64,000 bases of DNA from Platerodrilus igneus (GCA_036346225.1 JARFIW010001458.1:372001-436000); one strand, 5' to 3'. Counted from the first letter of the stretch, positions 39,984-52,615 are shown. The notes: generated by a model not told the origin, from the sequence alone. Numbers and translations: made by a program.

Positions 39984-40462
39984 CCTCGCACCGTAAATGA
40001 AAAATTAAGGTTTTACTTAATTTTTAAATACATAAAATTCATTATTCAATTTCATTTAAAATTCATTGTTTCTAAGGGTATACTTATTGTTTCTTTTTTT
40101 TCTCTTTGATTCCTTAAATCTAGAAATGTTTCCTTCATTCTTATATCTAAGGTACATTTTGTAGAATACATATATAATTACAGAAATTATTAAAATGATC
40201 AATACAATTGTTCAAACACTTATATTATTACAATGTAACTTTGGCGTTTTGAGTTCACTTAATTGTTCTTTGTAACTTTCCACTAGTTTCACGGCGTGGT
40301 TGAGGTCGTCTACGTCTAGATGCTCTAGCTTCATAGGTTTTTAACTATTTCTTCGTCTTCTTGTTCTATCTTGAACTGTAGTTCCGGTAGGTTTGCAAGT
40401 TTCTTTGTTGCTATGGGATCTTGATAAACTCTGATTACTTCGTCTTTCAATTTCACATAACA
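39984..40462 (-). pseudogene. env: Env C-terminal remnant of E2
   Basis: Minus strand reads VIRVYQDPIATKKLANLPEL and a hydrophobic anchor (VLIILIISVIIYVFYKMYLR), then a short basic tail, matching the env end of E1. The rest of env is deleted. A short GTGCGAGG tract precedes the LTR. Confidence 0.75.
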
Positions 40463-42722
40463 GTCTTCGTTTTGTGTCGAATGTATCGTGTCGATCTCGT
40501 CTGGATCTTCCCTTATTTCTGCTTCGTCTACGTTTCCTATAATGGATTCCGTTTCTAATGCATTGAGTTGGATTCTACTTAAAGCGTCTGCGTTGTTGTT
40601 ATAAATTCCTTCTTATATATAATTTCGTAATCGTACTCTTCGAGTCTGATTCTCCATCGTTGTAATTTTGAATTCGGTTCTTTCAGTTTGCATAGCCATA
40701 CTAGTGGTCTATGATCGGTGTATATGTAAAATTTTCTTCCGTATAAATAAGGTCTAAAATATTTTGTTGCCCAAATTATGGCTAATAATTCTTTTTCTAT
40801 GGTACTATATTTTTGTTCGGTTTCATTTAGGGTTCTGGATGCATAGCTGATGGGTTTATCGCTACCTACTTTTCCTTGGCTTAATACTGCGCCTAATGCT
40901 ACATTCGATGCGTCTGTCGTCAGTATAAATGGTTTTGAAAAGTCTGGGTATTCTAATACAGGGTGATTCGTTAATATGTTTTTAATTTTGTCTACGGCTT
41001 TAATAAATTCCGGGTGTGTTCAATTTTGTTTCCCTTTTTTAAACAATTTGTCAGGGGTTTGGTTATCTGAGCGTAACCTTTAATGAATTTGCGGTAGTAA
41101 CCACTAAGTCCTAGAAATCCTTTAATTTCTTTGGTTGTCTTTGGTAATGGGTAATTTAGAACTGCATTTGTTTTGTCTGGATTTGGCATTACTCCTTGGG
41201 GTGTTATTACATGTCCTAAAATGATACTTCTTTTGTAAAATTCACTTTTGTCTAATTGTACTTTGAAATGTGCTTGTCTAAGTCTTTCGAATACTTCTTT
41301 CAATCTTTCTATGTGTTCTACCAATGATGTGGAGTAAACTATGATGTCGTCAAGGTATACAAGGCATTTTTCATTGTGTATTCCTCGTAGTATATTGTCC
41401 ATGACTCTCTGGAAAGTAGCGGGTGCGTTCTTTAATCCAAATGGCATTCGTTTGTACTCGTAATGTCCTCTAGGTGTGCTGAAGGCTGTTTTTGATATGT
41501 CTTTTTTCTTCCATCTCTACCTGATGGTATCCTGATGCTAGGTCTAATGTTGAAAAATATTGGCATTTGCCTAATTTGTCTAAAATTTCGGTTATATTTG
41601 GTAGTGGATATTTGTCATCTACCGTTTTTTCATTTAACTTTCTATAATCTATTACCATTCTGTACTTTCTCTTTCCGGTTGCGTCTAATTTCTTAGGTAC
41701 TATTAACACGGGGCTGCTCCATGGTGAGTTGGAGTGCTGGATTATGTCTTGGTCTAATAAGTCTGCTACTTGTCTGTCAGCTTCTTCTTGGATTGCATGA
41801 GGTAGTCTATATGCTTTTGTAAAAATTGGCTTGTCGTCTGTTAACTCGATATTATGTTTTACTGTGTTGGTGAATGTTAATGGTATTCCTTCGCAGTGGA
41901 ATATGTCGCGGTATTCAAAACATAAGTTTTTAATTGCTCTTTCTTCTTCTTGATTGATGTCGGTATTGAAGCGGATGTTAGTTAAATTTTCTCTTAACAT
42001 TTTGTCATGTTCTATTGGGTTGTATTCGTTTTCTAAATTTCCGTCTATTTCCATTTCGTTAAAATTTAGTTCTTCTACGTTAATTGGGTCTGTCAATGAT
42101 AATTCTACAAGATAGTCGTTTGAATTTAATATTGTTGTGGTTGCATAATTATCTTTTATTTGTACTAAAGCGGTTGGGGATTCTACTCCTTGTTGAAATG
42201 TCATATGATTTATTATTCCTAAATTTTTGTTAGATTTTACTGGGATTTTTATTTTTCTTTCCGTTCGGGGTTCTATTGTGTATTTTTGTTCAATTTGTGT
42301 GTTTTGAAATTTAATTGGGATTTTTCCGTATTTCGTCCTTAATAAGCGACTTTTAATGTCAATGTTGGCTCCTAATTTTCTTAGAAGATCCATTCCGATT
42401 AATCCGTCATATTTGTCGTTAAATTCGAATACACAAAATTTATGTTTCATTTTAACATTAAATGTTCTTGGTAAGGGTATATTAGCTATAAATTGGTGTA
42501 TTGTCGTTTGTGGGCTGTTTTAATTTTGAATGGTTCTCTTTCTATATAATCTAAATAATGTTTTTGTACGGATCTGGGGCATAATAATGTTTTTGAGGAT
42601 CCGGTGTCGATTAATAGTTTGAATTTGGCGTGGGGTATTTCTATGTATGGTAATACTAAGGGATTTATGTTATTTAAGTTTATTAAGTTTGGTTGTCTAT
42701 GAATGGGTCCAATTGAAAATTT
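40463..42722 (-). pseudogene. pol: Pol of E2: protease, RT, RNase H only
   Basis: Protease KFKLLIDTGSSKTLLCP (about 42610). RT with NSPWSSPVLIVPKKLDA and, after a frameshift near 41500, [20 protein letters not shown] and [15 protein letters not shown]. The RNase H region follows to about 40480 with further frame changes (near 41230 and 40990). The tail RIQLNALETESIIGNV and DEIDTIHSTQN is joined directly to env C-terminal coding at about 40463, so the integrase is absent. RT active-site YLDD is kept. Confidence 0.85.
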
Positions 42723-43870
42723 GAATTCGAGTTTTCGTCGTCGTACTCCTCGTAAGTTTCGTATTGTTCGTCACGTTCGTAAGTTTCTGCATGGTTTGAT
42801 TCATTGTTCGTACCTGTCTCAATGTAATTATTCTGGTCAGTGTCAAATTTTTCTATTTCTTGATGGAATAGCTCTTCCGATGTAAAATTGCGTTTCTGAT
42901 GAGGGTTTGGTCGGATATGTGTTATTTTGGTATTTTGTCTGGTGTTACCAGATGAGGTATCCATTGGTGTTGGTTTGTAATAATTATTAGGGTTGTTATT
43001 ATTATTATTCATTGGTGTATTTCTATTGGCGTTTGCGTTGAATGCTGGTCTTTCTTGGTTTAGGTTTTGATTAAATCTTGGTTGGAATGCTGGTTTCGTA
43101 AAAGTTGGGTTAAACGTTGGTTTTGGAAAATGTTTATATTGATTATTAAAATTTGTATTATTGAAACTTGGGTTATTAATTCGCGGTTGTTTTGTTTGTG
43201 CGTTAAAGAGTTTGAATTTTTGTTGAGGGATTGTTTGTCTTGTGGCTTGTATGGTTTTTATTGGTGAATAGCTTTTATTCGCGTTGGGGTTGTATAGTCT
43301 GTTGCGGTAATACATTACATTTTCTTCTTCTATTACTAGGTTCATCGCTTCCTCTAGATTTTGGGGTCGTTGGAATCTGATTTTATCCGATAGTCCTTCT
43401 GGTAAAGCGTTTATATATGTGTCCAGTGCCATTTCGTCATACATTTTTGTTTTTAAATGTCTAACGTTTTGATCGGGTTCTTCGATTTTTAATTTTGTTA
43501 GTATTAAACTTCTCACGTCTTGGCATTTCATTCCGAATTGGTAAGGGGATTGGTTGTGTTCCATTCTAAGGTTTATTAGGTCTCGTACCAGGCATTTTAT
43601 GTTACGTTGGTCTCCAAAATATGCAATTAGTAGCTGTTTAAACTCCTGCCATTCTTGTAAATCGTCCCTACTGGCGATTAAGGTTAGTGCCCTTTCGGTC
43701 AGTTTACTAATTATCAAGCGTATAAGCAATGAATTCCTTTCGTTATCTCCGGGTTTGTAGAAGGGTTTTAGGAACATTTCGGCTGCTCCAATAAAATTTG
43801 AAAGATGTGCTTCCGTGCCATCAAATATCTGGATTGTCTCCAAATAGAGTCGCATGTCTGTGCTACTCAT
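42683..43870 (-). CDS. gag: Gag of E2, intact
   Basis: Open 395-codon frame from MSSTDMRLYLETIQIFDGTE. A capsid-type region follows (residues about 20-190, with WQEFKQLLIAYFGDQRNIKC and VRDLINLRMEHNQSPYQFGM), then a short MYYRNRL segment, a Pro/Asn/Phe-rich linker and an acidic, Tyr-rich tail (YERDEQYETYEEYDDE). No CCHC knuckle, as usual for 17.6/297-type Gag. A slippery heptamer lies 36 nt before the stop. It may still make particles that could carry this deleted element if Pol is supplied by a relative. Confidence 0.88.
   Translation of the reverse strand: MSSTDMRLYLETIQIFDGTEAHLSNFIGAAEMFLKPFYKPGDNERNSLLIRLIISKLTERALTLIASRDDLQEWQEFKQLLIAYFGDQRNIKCLVRDLINLRMEHNQSPYQFGMKCQDVRSLILTKLKIEEPDQNVRHLKTKMYDEMALDTYINALPEGLSDKIRFQRPQNLEEAMNLVIEEENVMYYRNRLYNPNANKSYSPIKTIQATRQTIPQQKFKLFNAQTKQPRINNPSFNNTNFNNQYKHFPKPTFNPTFTKPAFQPRFNQNLNQERPAFNANANRNTPMNNNNNNPNNYYKPTPMDTSSGNTRQNTKITHIRPNPHQKRNFTSEELFHQEIEKFDTDQNNYIETGTNNESNHAETYERDEQYETYEEYDDENSNSNFQLDPFIDNQT
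42716..42722 (-). promoter_or_regulatory. -1 slippery site A AAT TTT at gag-pol junction of E2
   Basis: Gag reads TCA AAT TTT CAA. Slipping back one base enters the pol frame SIGPIHRQPN. Same position as in E1. Confidence 0.65.
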
Positions 43871-45977
43871 GTTGGTTAAGGGTTGTTTCCAATTTTGGGT
43901 AATTTCAAAAAAAAATTTTTTTTTTGAATTGAGGTTTATTTCGCTATTTGTATCGTTATGTTTGCTTCGGATTTATTAATTTTCCGTTTGGGTTGTGAAA
44001 TTTCAAATTTTGTAAAAATTGGGGTTGGTTTTGCTATTTGTAGCGTTAATTTTGGTTTGGTTTTTTAAATTTTCCTTTTAGATTGGATTATTTCGAATTT
44101 TGTAAAAATTGGGGTTGGTTTTGCTATTTGTGATGTTAATTTTGCTTTGGTTTTATTAATTTTCCTTTTAGATTGGATAATTTTGAATTTTGTAAAAATT
44201 GGGGTTGGTTTTGCTTTTTGTGATGTTAATTTTGCTTTAGTTTTATTAATTTTTCGTTTGGATTGGGTAATTTCGAATTTTGTAAAAATTGGTGTTGATT
44301 TTCTATTTGTGATGTTAATTATGATTTGGATGTATTAATTTTCCGTTTGGATTGGATAATTTCAAATCTTGCAAAAATTGGGGTTGATTTAGCTATTTGA
44401 AACGTTAATTTTGGTTTGGGTTTATTAATTTTTCATTTAGGTTAGGTAAATTCAAATTTTGTAAAGATTGAGATGTATTTTGCTATTTGCAGTATTAATT
44501 TTGGTTTTGATTTGTTAATTTTACGTTTAGACTGCGTCTGGTTATTTTTAGAATCGTAGTTGCTGTTATTTGTATTTAGTTAAACAGTGCGGTGATGTAC
44601 TTGTGAGATTTATACTCGATAATGTTGATTTAATTACCGTAGTCTTGAATTTGCCTGTTTCTATCTTTCTGAAGAATAGTTTCTCTCGGTATTTACTCTG
44701 TTTTGCGTTAGTTCAGTTCTGTTAATTTGTAATTAATACTCTTTCTGTGGGTTGAGTTGCATAAACGTACAGTTCGTCTGTCTTGAATTCTAATTATGAC
44801 TTGCAGGTCAATTACTTCTGCACTTTATTGTTGCAATTAAATACTAAAAGATGTAGTCTTTGTTACTTTGTAATAATTGCGTACATATGACTATACTTGA
44901 TGAGGTAATTAACACTTACAGGTGTTAATAGGAATCAAACACTTCACTTTGGTACTCGCTGAATGCTTGCATAAATGATACGTCTAGTTATTTTTAGATA
45001 TCTCGGTGATGCACGGCTTGTAATTGAATCTCCGTAATGTGCGTTTTAATTAAAGCTTCTTATGATGACCGTTTAACTTCACTCAGATAATGCACTTTAT
45101 AAATGATGAGTAATTTTTAATTGAAAAAGTTTAGCTTTTTATTCCGTGTTTGTTGCAATTTTACGCGCTTTTATGGATTAATTACTTGTGGGTATTAAAT
45201 GCAAAACTGCATTACTTTAGTACTGTACAAAGATTCTGAAAGTTATGGCAATTCTCTGAGGTTTTAAGTGTATAATAAAGGAAGCTTCTTTCGCGAGCTT
45301 TGCTTTCTTAGGTGGTTTTAGGTTACCGTAGCAGAGTGTTTTGCTATAATTTATAAGGTCAATGGTTTAAATAATTGTTCCGTAACTGCTTGTTCGAATT
45401 AGCTTTGAAATTAATTTGCTTTTTGTCTTTTAGTTTACTGGATTAAAACGTGCGTTTGAATCGCGCTAGTTAATGTTTCTTATTTGGTGTTAGTGAATGT
45501 GCGCCCGTTATTTTGGTTTACTTTGAGTTTGTTTTAATAATTGTGGTAAGAATCTCTTAAATATCAAGTCTCTTTTTGCTTTTTAAAGAAATCTCTTTTA
45601 AATAATCAAGTCTCTTTAAACATTCGTCTCATAAAATGTTATACAGTCTCGTTTTTTGAAAATAATTCACTTTGTAACTATTTTCAAGAAAATATTCATA
45701 AAATAATATTCATAACATAATAATAAAATAATAATACTAGCATATATCAATTACAGTTTCTGGTTTAAATTGGTATAAAATGGAAATGAACTTACATTAA
45801 TTTCATCTGTTTCTTTGGTGGGCTCGATCGATGCTGCATCTTGTCCACCTTGGTTTGTTTGTTGGATTTAGACTATTTTTGTTCTTCCTCCAACTTGGTT
45901 TGGGTTCTGTCAAAATTGCGAATTAAAATTCTTGGTCACCAATCTTCTGATTTTTGGTTCTTTGTGCCCTTTTGACA
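43871..45977 (-). other. Long leader of E2
   Basis: 2.1 kb between PBS and gag. No ORF supported. It holds the tandem array at about 43920-44530 and small repeats near 45850-45930 shared with E1. Confidence 0.55.
43920..44530. repeat. Tandem array, unit about 88 bp, about 7 copies
   Basis: Units share TTTGTAAAAATTGGGGTTGG, TTTGCTATTTGT, GTTAATTTTG and TTAATTTTCCTTTTAGATTGG on the plus strand and diverge towards the right. Located in the leader directly upstream of E2 gag. Confidence 0.8.
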
Positions 45978-45994
45978 TCCGTTACGACTGCGCC

Positions 45995-46514
45995 AGTTAA
46001 GGTTCGGGCCTTTGGAGCTGTGTTTTTAAAAACAACTTAAACACTTAACAAAATTTAATAACTTAAACAGAAATTACAATGAAATTTAGAATAGCTGGTT
46101 CATAATAACTTTAATAAAAATAATTAATTGTACTGGTGAGTAGCTTGAACAACGAAGTATGGAGTTCGAAGACTGACTGCCGGGCCTTGAGCTCTCGGGC
46201 TTTTTATAATAACCTGCCCCTCACACGGCTGTGGGAACTTGCAGATCTCATGTCTGCTTTACACTTTGTTACAATGTATCAATCTTAATTCTAAGTAATT
46301 GCGGTATGTTGACCGCCTGTGACCTGCCACCTGCAGTATCACTGCCCTCACGGATGCAAAGTTGCATGTCCGTTCTCATGAACTGTCGATAACCTCTCTG
46401 GGTTATCCTTGTATTACAATGTTGCAATGAACTTATACTTTATTTAACAATTACTAATAATTCCTATTAGATTCAATATTTCAATATATATAGGTAATTG
46501 GGGGATACATAACT
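45995..46514 (-). repeat. 5' LTR of E2
   Basis: 520 bp. In element direction starts AGTTATGTATCCCC and ends CCTTAACT. PBS follows at 45995-45978 (TGGCGCAGTCGTAACGGAT), a variant of the tRNA-Ser-type PBS of E1. Confidence 0.9.
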
Positions 46515-46518
46515 TGCG

Positions 46519-49500
46519 TATGACATTAAATTAGTTATATGTTCTTTCTTGTAATTGATTCTTAATAATCTGATCTGTTCTAATAGGGTTGAATGTAGTC
46601 TCTCAATTAGTCCGTTGGATTCAGGGTGGTTTTCAGTTATGAAATGAATTTTTATCTTGTGTAATTCCAATGTTTTGTAGTGTTTCGTTTTTGAATTCGC
46701 TTCCGTTATTTAAGGTTATTGTTTCGGGCGTTCCATAAAATGTAAAATAATGTAAAAATCCTTGAGTTACGTCTATACTATTTTTAGAAGTGATTGGTAT
46801 TGCTTGGCCTATTTTTGTAAATGCGTCCACGATTGTTAAGTAACTTTGTGCTTCTACTACTGGAGTATCGGCATGTAATTTCTGAAAAGGTTTATCTGGT
46901 GTTTTAGTTAACATTAAAGGTATCTTTGGCGGTTTCCTGTCATATTTTGCTTTATCACATAGTTCACACTGATTGATAAAGTCTGTAGTTAATTCTTTCA
47001 TGTCCTTGAAGTAATAACGTCTCATGATTTGCTTTAGGGTCTCATTTATTACACGATGGTTGGTTTTTCCTTCGTGTTGGTTTCTGATCACATCGTTTAT
47101 TTCGTCAGGGTCGTCTAATGCTATTAATTTTATTGTGCATCTTATAAGTTCAGGGCCAGAATTGTTGAATAGTTTAACATATATTTCTGAAAATCGTATA
47201 TACAAGTTTTCCGTGTTAAAGTAAAGTAAAATCGTTTTTTCTCGGGGGTGTATTCTTTTAGAATTTTAATTATTTGTGATTCATTGTCGTCTTTGGTAAT
47301 CTGAATTTGGTATATGTTTTTGTTATCTACTTTTGTATATTTTACAGGTTGGGGTTGTTTAAAACTTCTGTGATTATAAACTGATTGGGTTTCATGTCTA
47401 TGGCTTCATTTAAAATTTTAATTGCGGTGTTTGGCTCGTCGTTTTGTGTCGAATGTATGGTTTCCATTTCGTCTGGGTCTTCTCTAATTTCTGTCTCGTC
47501 TACGTTTCCTATTACTGACTCTGTTTCTACTGCGTTAAGTTGTATTCTGCTTAAACCGTCTGCGTTGTTATTGTAAATTCCCTTTTTGTATATGATCTCG
47601 TAGTCATATTCTTCTAATCGGATTCTCCATCGTTGTAATTTTGAATTGGGTTCCTTGAGTTTGCATAGCCATACTAATGGTATATGATCGGTGTATATAT
47701 AAAATTTCCGTCCGTATAGGTATGGTCTAAAATACTTTGTTGCCCAAATTATGGCTAACAATTCTTTCTCTATTGTACTGTATTGTTGCTGTTTCGTTGA
47801 GGGTTCTGGATGCGTAACTGATGGGTTCATCATTGCCTACTGTTCCTTGGCTTAATACTGCGCCTAATGCTACATTTGATGCGTCTGTTGTTAATATGAA
47901 TGGTTCCGAAAAATCGGGGTATTCTAATACGGGGTGATTTGTTAATATGCTTTTGATTTTGTCTACAGCTTTAATAAATTCTGGGGTATGTACAATTTTG
48001 TTTCACTTCTTTAAACAATTGGTTAGGGGCTTGGTTATCTGAGCATATTCTTTAATAAATTTACGGTAATAACCACTAAGGCCTAAAAATCCTTTTATTT
48101 CTTTATTCGTTTTGGGTATGGGGTAATTTAATGCAGCGTTTGTTTTGTCGGGGTTCGGCATCACTCCTTGGGGTGTTATTATGTGTCCTAAAAATGCTAC
48201 TTCTTTTTGTAGAAATTCGCTCTTATCTAATTGTACTTTAAATTGTGCTATTCTTAATCTTTCGAACACTTCTCGTAGTCTTTCTATATGCTCCACTGAT
48301 GATGTTGAATACACTATTATATCATCTAGGTACACAAGGCATTTTTCGTTGTGTATCCCTCGTAGTATGTTATCCATTACTCGTTGAAAAGTTGCGGGTG
48401 CGTTCTTTAGTCCAAATGGCATCCTCTTATATTCGTAGTGTCCTCTAGGTGTGTTAAAGGCTGTTTTTGTGTATCTCTTTCTTCAATTTCCACTTGATGG
48501 TATCCTGATGCTAAATCTATAGTCGAAAAATATTGGCACTTGCCTAACTTGTCTAAAATTTCAGTTATATTTGGTAACGGGTATTTATCGTCTACCGTTT
48601 TTTCGTTTAATTTGCGGTAATCTATTACCATTCTATATTTTTGTCTTCCTGATGCGTCCAGTTTTTTGGGTACTATTAATACGGGGCTGCTCCATGGTGA
48701 ATTGGAGTGTTGCATGATGTCTTGATCTAATAGATCGGCTACTTGTCTGTCAGCTTCTTCCTGACTTGCCTGGGGTAATTTGTATGCTTTGATGAATATC
48801 AATTTGTTGTCTGTTAGCTCAATGTTGTGCTTAACTGTTTTGTAAAGGTTAGGGGTATTCCTTCGCAATGAAATATGTCGCGGTATTCGAAACATAATTT
48901 TTGTATTGCTCTTTGTTCCTCTTGATTTATGTCGCGGTTAAATCGGATATTACTTAAATTTTCTCTCAACATCTCGTCGTTTTCTACGGGGTTACAATTT
49001 TCGTTTAAGTTTTCGTCTATTTCCATCTCGTTAAAATTTAATTCTTCCACCTTAATCGGGTTTGTTAAAGATAGTTCTACTGGATAGTCGTTTGAATTTA
49101 ATATTGTCGTTGTGGCATAATTATCCTTGATTTGTACTAATGCGGTTGGGGTTTCTACTCCTTGTTGAAAAGTTATGTGATTTATTATTCCTAATTTATT
49201 ATTAGAAGTTACAGGGATTTTTATCTTTTTTTTCTGTTCAGGGTTCTATTGTATATTTTTCGTCAACTTGGGTGTTTTGAAATTTAATGGGGATTCGTCC
49301 ATATTTGGTTCTTAGTAAACGGTTTTTTATGTCGATGTTGGCTCCTAATTTTCTTAGAAGGTCCATTCCTAATAGTCCGTCATATTTGTCATTGAATTCA
49401 AATATGCAAAATCTATGCTTCATTTTTACGTTAAATGTTTTGAGTAAAGGTATGTTTGCTACGAATTGGTGTAGGGTTGTTTGATGGGCGGTTTTAATTT

Positions 49501-49696
49501 TAAACGGTTCTCTTTCTACATAGTTTAAATAATGTTTCTTTACTGTTCGCGGGCTTATTAATGTTTTTGAAGATCCGGTATCAATTAGTAGTTTAAATTC
49601 AGCGCGGAGTATTTCTATATAGGGTAGTACAAGGTGATTCATATTATTTAGGTTTATTACGTTTGGTCGGTTATAAATCGGTCTATCTGAAAATTT
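46519..49696 (-). pseudogene. pol: Pol of E1, protease to integrase core, broken
   Basis: Protease FKLLIDTGSSKTLISP (49590); RT with NSPWSSPVLIVPKK and [15 protein letters not shown]; RNase H ending [20 protein letters not shown]; integrase zinc region HRVINETLKQIMRRYYFKDM with CELCDKAK; core with HADTPVVEAQSYLTIVDAFT; TLNNGSEF, where the family has TLDNGSEF (catalytic Asp changed to Asn); and HPESNGLIERLH with the Glu. Frameshifts near 49230, 48830, 48440 and 47990. The gene is cut at 46518 by E2 and continues at 39458. Confidence 0.85.
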
Positions 49697-50836
49697 GAGC
49701 ACGCGTTTTCTTCGTCGTCCTCTTCATAAGTTTCGTATGATTCTTCGCGCTCGTAATGGTTTGATTGGTTTTGTTCGTTGTTTGTACACGGTCGATTGCA
49801 ATTATTCTGGTCATCTTCATATTCCTCAACTTCTTGATGAAATAACTCTTCTGAGGTAAAAGTGCGTTTTTGATTAGGGTTTGGTCCTATGTGTGTTATT
49901 TTTGTGTTGGGTCTGGTGTTATCAGATGAGGTATCTATTGGTGTGGGTTTATAATAGTTATTGGGATTATTATTATTTGTCATTGGTGAGTTTCTAATAG
50001 GATTCGCGTTGAATGCTGGTCTTTGCAGATTTACATTTTGATTGAATCTCGGTTGAAATGCGGTTTTTGAAAAGTTCGAGTAAAATGTTGGTTTTGGAAA
50101 TTATCTATATTGATTGGTAAAGTTTGAATTGTTAAACTGTGGATTATTGGTTCGCGTTTGGTTTGTTTCTGCATTGAACAGGGTGAATTTTTGTTGTGGA
50201 TTTGTTTGTCTCGCGGGTTGTATGGTTTTTATTAGTGTGTAGCTTTTATTCGCGTTGGAGTTATGTAGTCTGTTTCTGTAGTACATTACGTTTTTTTCTT
50301 CGATTATCATGTTCATTGCTTCTTCTAAATCTTGGGGATGTTGAAATCTAATTTGTCTGAAAGTCGTTCGGGTAGTGCATTTAGATAGGTGTCTAATGCC
50401 ATCTCGTCGTACATTTTTGTTTTTAAAGTCTGACATTTGGGTCGATTTCTTCAATTTTGAGTTTTGTCAAGATTAAGCTTCTTACATCTTGGCATTTCAT
50501 TCCAAATTGATATGGGGATTGGTTGTGTTCCATTCTAAAATTTATCAAATCTCTTACTAGACATTTTAAGTTCCTTTGATCTCCAAAATATGCTATTAAT
50601 ACGCGTTTGAATTCGTCCCATTCGTCTGAGTCATCTCGACTCGCGATTAACGTTAGTGTTCTTCCGGTCAGTTTACTTATTATAAGGCGGATAAACAAAA
50701 TGTTGCATTCGTTATCACCGGGCTTATAGAATGTTTTTAGGAATATTTCGCAGGCTGAAATGAAATTGATTAACAAGCATTGATCACCGTTAAATTAGGG
50801 AATCACCTCCATATAGAGCTTCATTTCACTACTCAT
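49657..50836 (-). pseudogene. gag: Gag of E1, broken
   Basis: ATG at 50836 (MSSEMKLYMEVIP) meets a stop after 13 codons. The frame then gives FISACEIFLKTFYKPGDNEC and CLVRDLINFRMEHNQSPYQF. Frameshifts near 50440, 50350, 50100 and 49990 separate later blocks with EEAMNMIIEEKNVMYYRNRL and an Asn-rich linker, ending in an acidic tail (YEREESYETYEEDDEE). No zinc knuckle, as in 17.6-type Gag. The gene aligns along its length with the intact Gag of E2. Confidence 0.8.
49690..49696 (-). promoter_or_regulatory. -1 slippery site A AAT TTT at gag-pol junction of E1
   Basis: Gag codons TCA AAT TTT contain A AAT TTT. A -1 shift enters the pol frame (SDRPIYNRPN). Same heptamer at the same place in E2. 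No stimulatory structure analysed. Confidence 0.65.
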
Positions 50837-52615
50837 TTTGGCTGGGGGAATGTTGTGGTAATTAAAAAAAAATTTTTTTTACTGATTATTTTCCGATTTT
50901 TGAAAAATTTTGATTTATTTCGCAGTTTGTGGTGTTATTCCTTGCTTGGATTTATTACTTTTCCGTTTAGATTGCGTCGGGTTACTTGCTATTTTTAGCT
51001 TGGGTCGTTTCGGGTTATTTAAAGAATCGATTTGCTTATTTTATTTTTAATTGCACGGTTTTGTAATTATTTAGTAAGTTTTACGCTTGGTATTGGTTTG
51101 GTTACGTTTATTTTTGACTTGCAGATGTTAGTTTTAATTTCTGAAGTTTCACTAAGACGGAGTGATTTTTGTGGTAATTTATCTTACTTGAATGCTTCGC
51201 GTCAGTTAAAGCTTTTCTATTTTAATTCTGCTGTTTTTAATTATGTGTGTAATAATTATCTCTTCCCGTGGGTTTATGTAATTTGTAAGGTGTCTGCAAT
51301 GCTTAAAATGTTGTAATCTGCTGCAGGATGTTGTCAGTTAATTTGTTGCGTTAGTCTCTCTGTTGCCGGTTATTTTTAAATATACTGTAGGTGTTATTCA
51401 GTGATTACTGCGGTTTTAATACAATTTGCACTTTATTTGATCTTTATTGAAAGCTTTTGTTTGAATAGGTTGCGTCTTTCTATAATTAACTACCTTGGTA
51501 ATGAAATACTCAATTATACAATGTCATGTTTAGGATAGTGAAATTTTTGCGTCGTTAATTTACTGAAATATTATAATTGTCAAGTCCGAATGAAGTTGCA
51601 ATATGCGTTTTTCAGTAGTAATTATTAATAGTTTTCCTGAGTTGGTTTTATAATTAAACGTAATTTAAATTGATACTTTGTAAAAGTTTCCGGTCGTACT
51701 TTTATTCTGAAAGGTTTTCGCGATGTTCTGAATAGCTTTTATTCAGTAATTATAATTAGATATTTGTTGCGTTCAAGGTGATGATTTTATTCACTTTTAA
51801 AGATGAGATGATTGTTGGTTTCGCGTTTGAAATCGCGCTTTATTATTTCTCGTAATGAAGATGTGGTTTAATAATAGATTTGCAGGTTGTCTATTTACGG
51901 AATACGATGAGTTTTGCGTCCGGATAATTGCGTTATTATAAGATTTCGGTGTTAATTCGTAATTTTAATTTTCGCCTTTATTCTCGGAGTATTGCGTTAG
52001 CTAATGCCGGGTTGTTAAATTAGAAATTTGATTTTGTTTCTAAAAAATTTCTTGCGACAGTTAATATGGTAATATAGTCTCAAGTGCGCTTAAAATTTGC
52101 GATTTCTTTTTAATTGTCTCTAGTTTTTTCGTCTCAAAAATAATTTTTCTCAAGTTCTTATAAATCTTTTTCATATACAAAATAAATTAGTAGTAAAATT
52201 TCAAAAACAGCTTGAAGATAATCTCTAGCAATTGCTAAGTAGATTATTTTCAAAAAATTGCATAAAATAATCGTAACAATAGTCAATATACATATATAAA
52301 TCATAAACTAGCAAATATCAAATATGTTTGGTAAAATAAAAATAAAATTCAATTGGTTTAAGGGAAAATGAACTCACTAGTTGTTTTGTTGATTTCATGG
52401 ATTTCTTTCTTTGGTTTTTGAATTTAATCTATTCTTGTATCGCCTCCAAATTTTCTTTTGTTGAATTTGAACGATTTTTGTTTCGCCTTCAACTTCTTTT
52501 GTTTGCTGGGATTGAACGATTCTTGTTTCGCCTCCAACTTCTGTTTCTGTTCTGCCAAATTCGAAATTCCAGACCACCAGTTCCTCGATTTTGGATTCGC
52601 TAGTGCCCTTTTGAC
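50837..52615 (-). other. Long leader of E1
   Basis: 1.8 kb between PBS and gag with no supported ORF. 52430-52560 holds about three diverged units of about 50 bp with ATTCTTGTTTCGCCTCCAA on the plus strand, matching a similar patch in the leader of E2 (45850-45930). Leaders this long are unusual. Confidence 0.55.

Larger units (their letters stand above)
39463..46514 (-). mobile_element. Errantivirus-like element E2, internally deleted, inside E1
   Basis: Flanked by TGCG at 39459-39462 and 46515-46518 (4-bp TSD). LTRs 39463-39983 and 45995-46514. Gag is open. Pol has protease, RT and RNase H with a few breaks. Integrase and most of env are missing: RNase H sequence jumps at about 40463 to the env C-terminal part. 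Related to, but clearly diverged from, E1 in LTR and coding sequence. It inserted into the E1 integrase. Confidence 0.92.
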
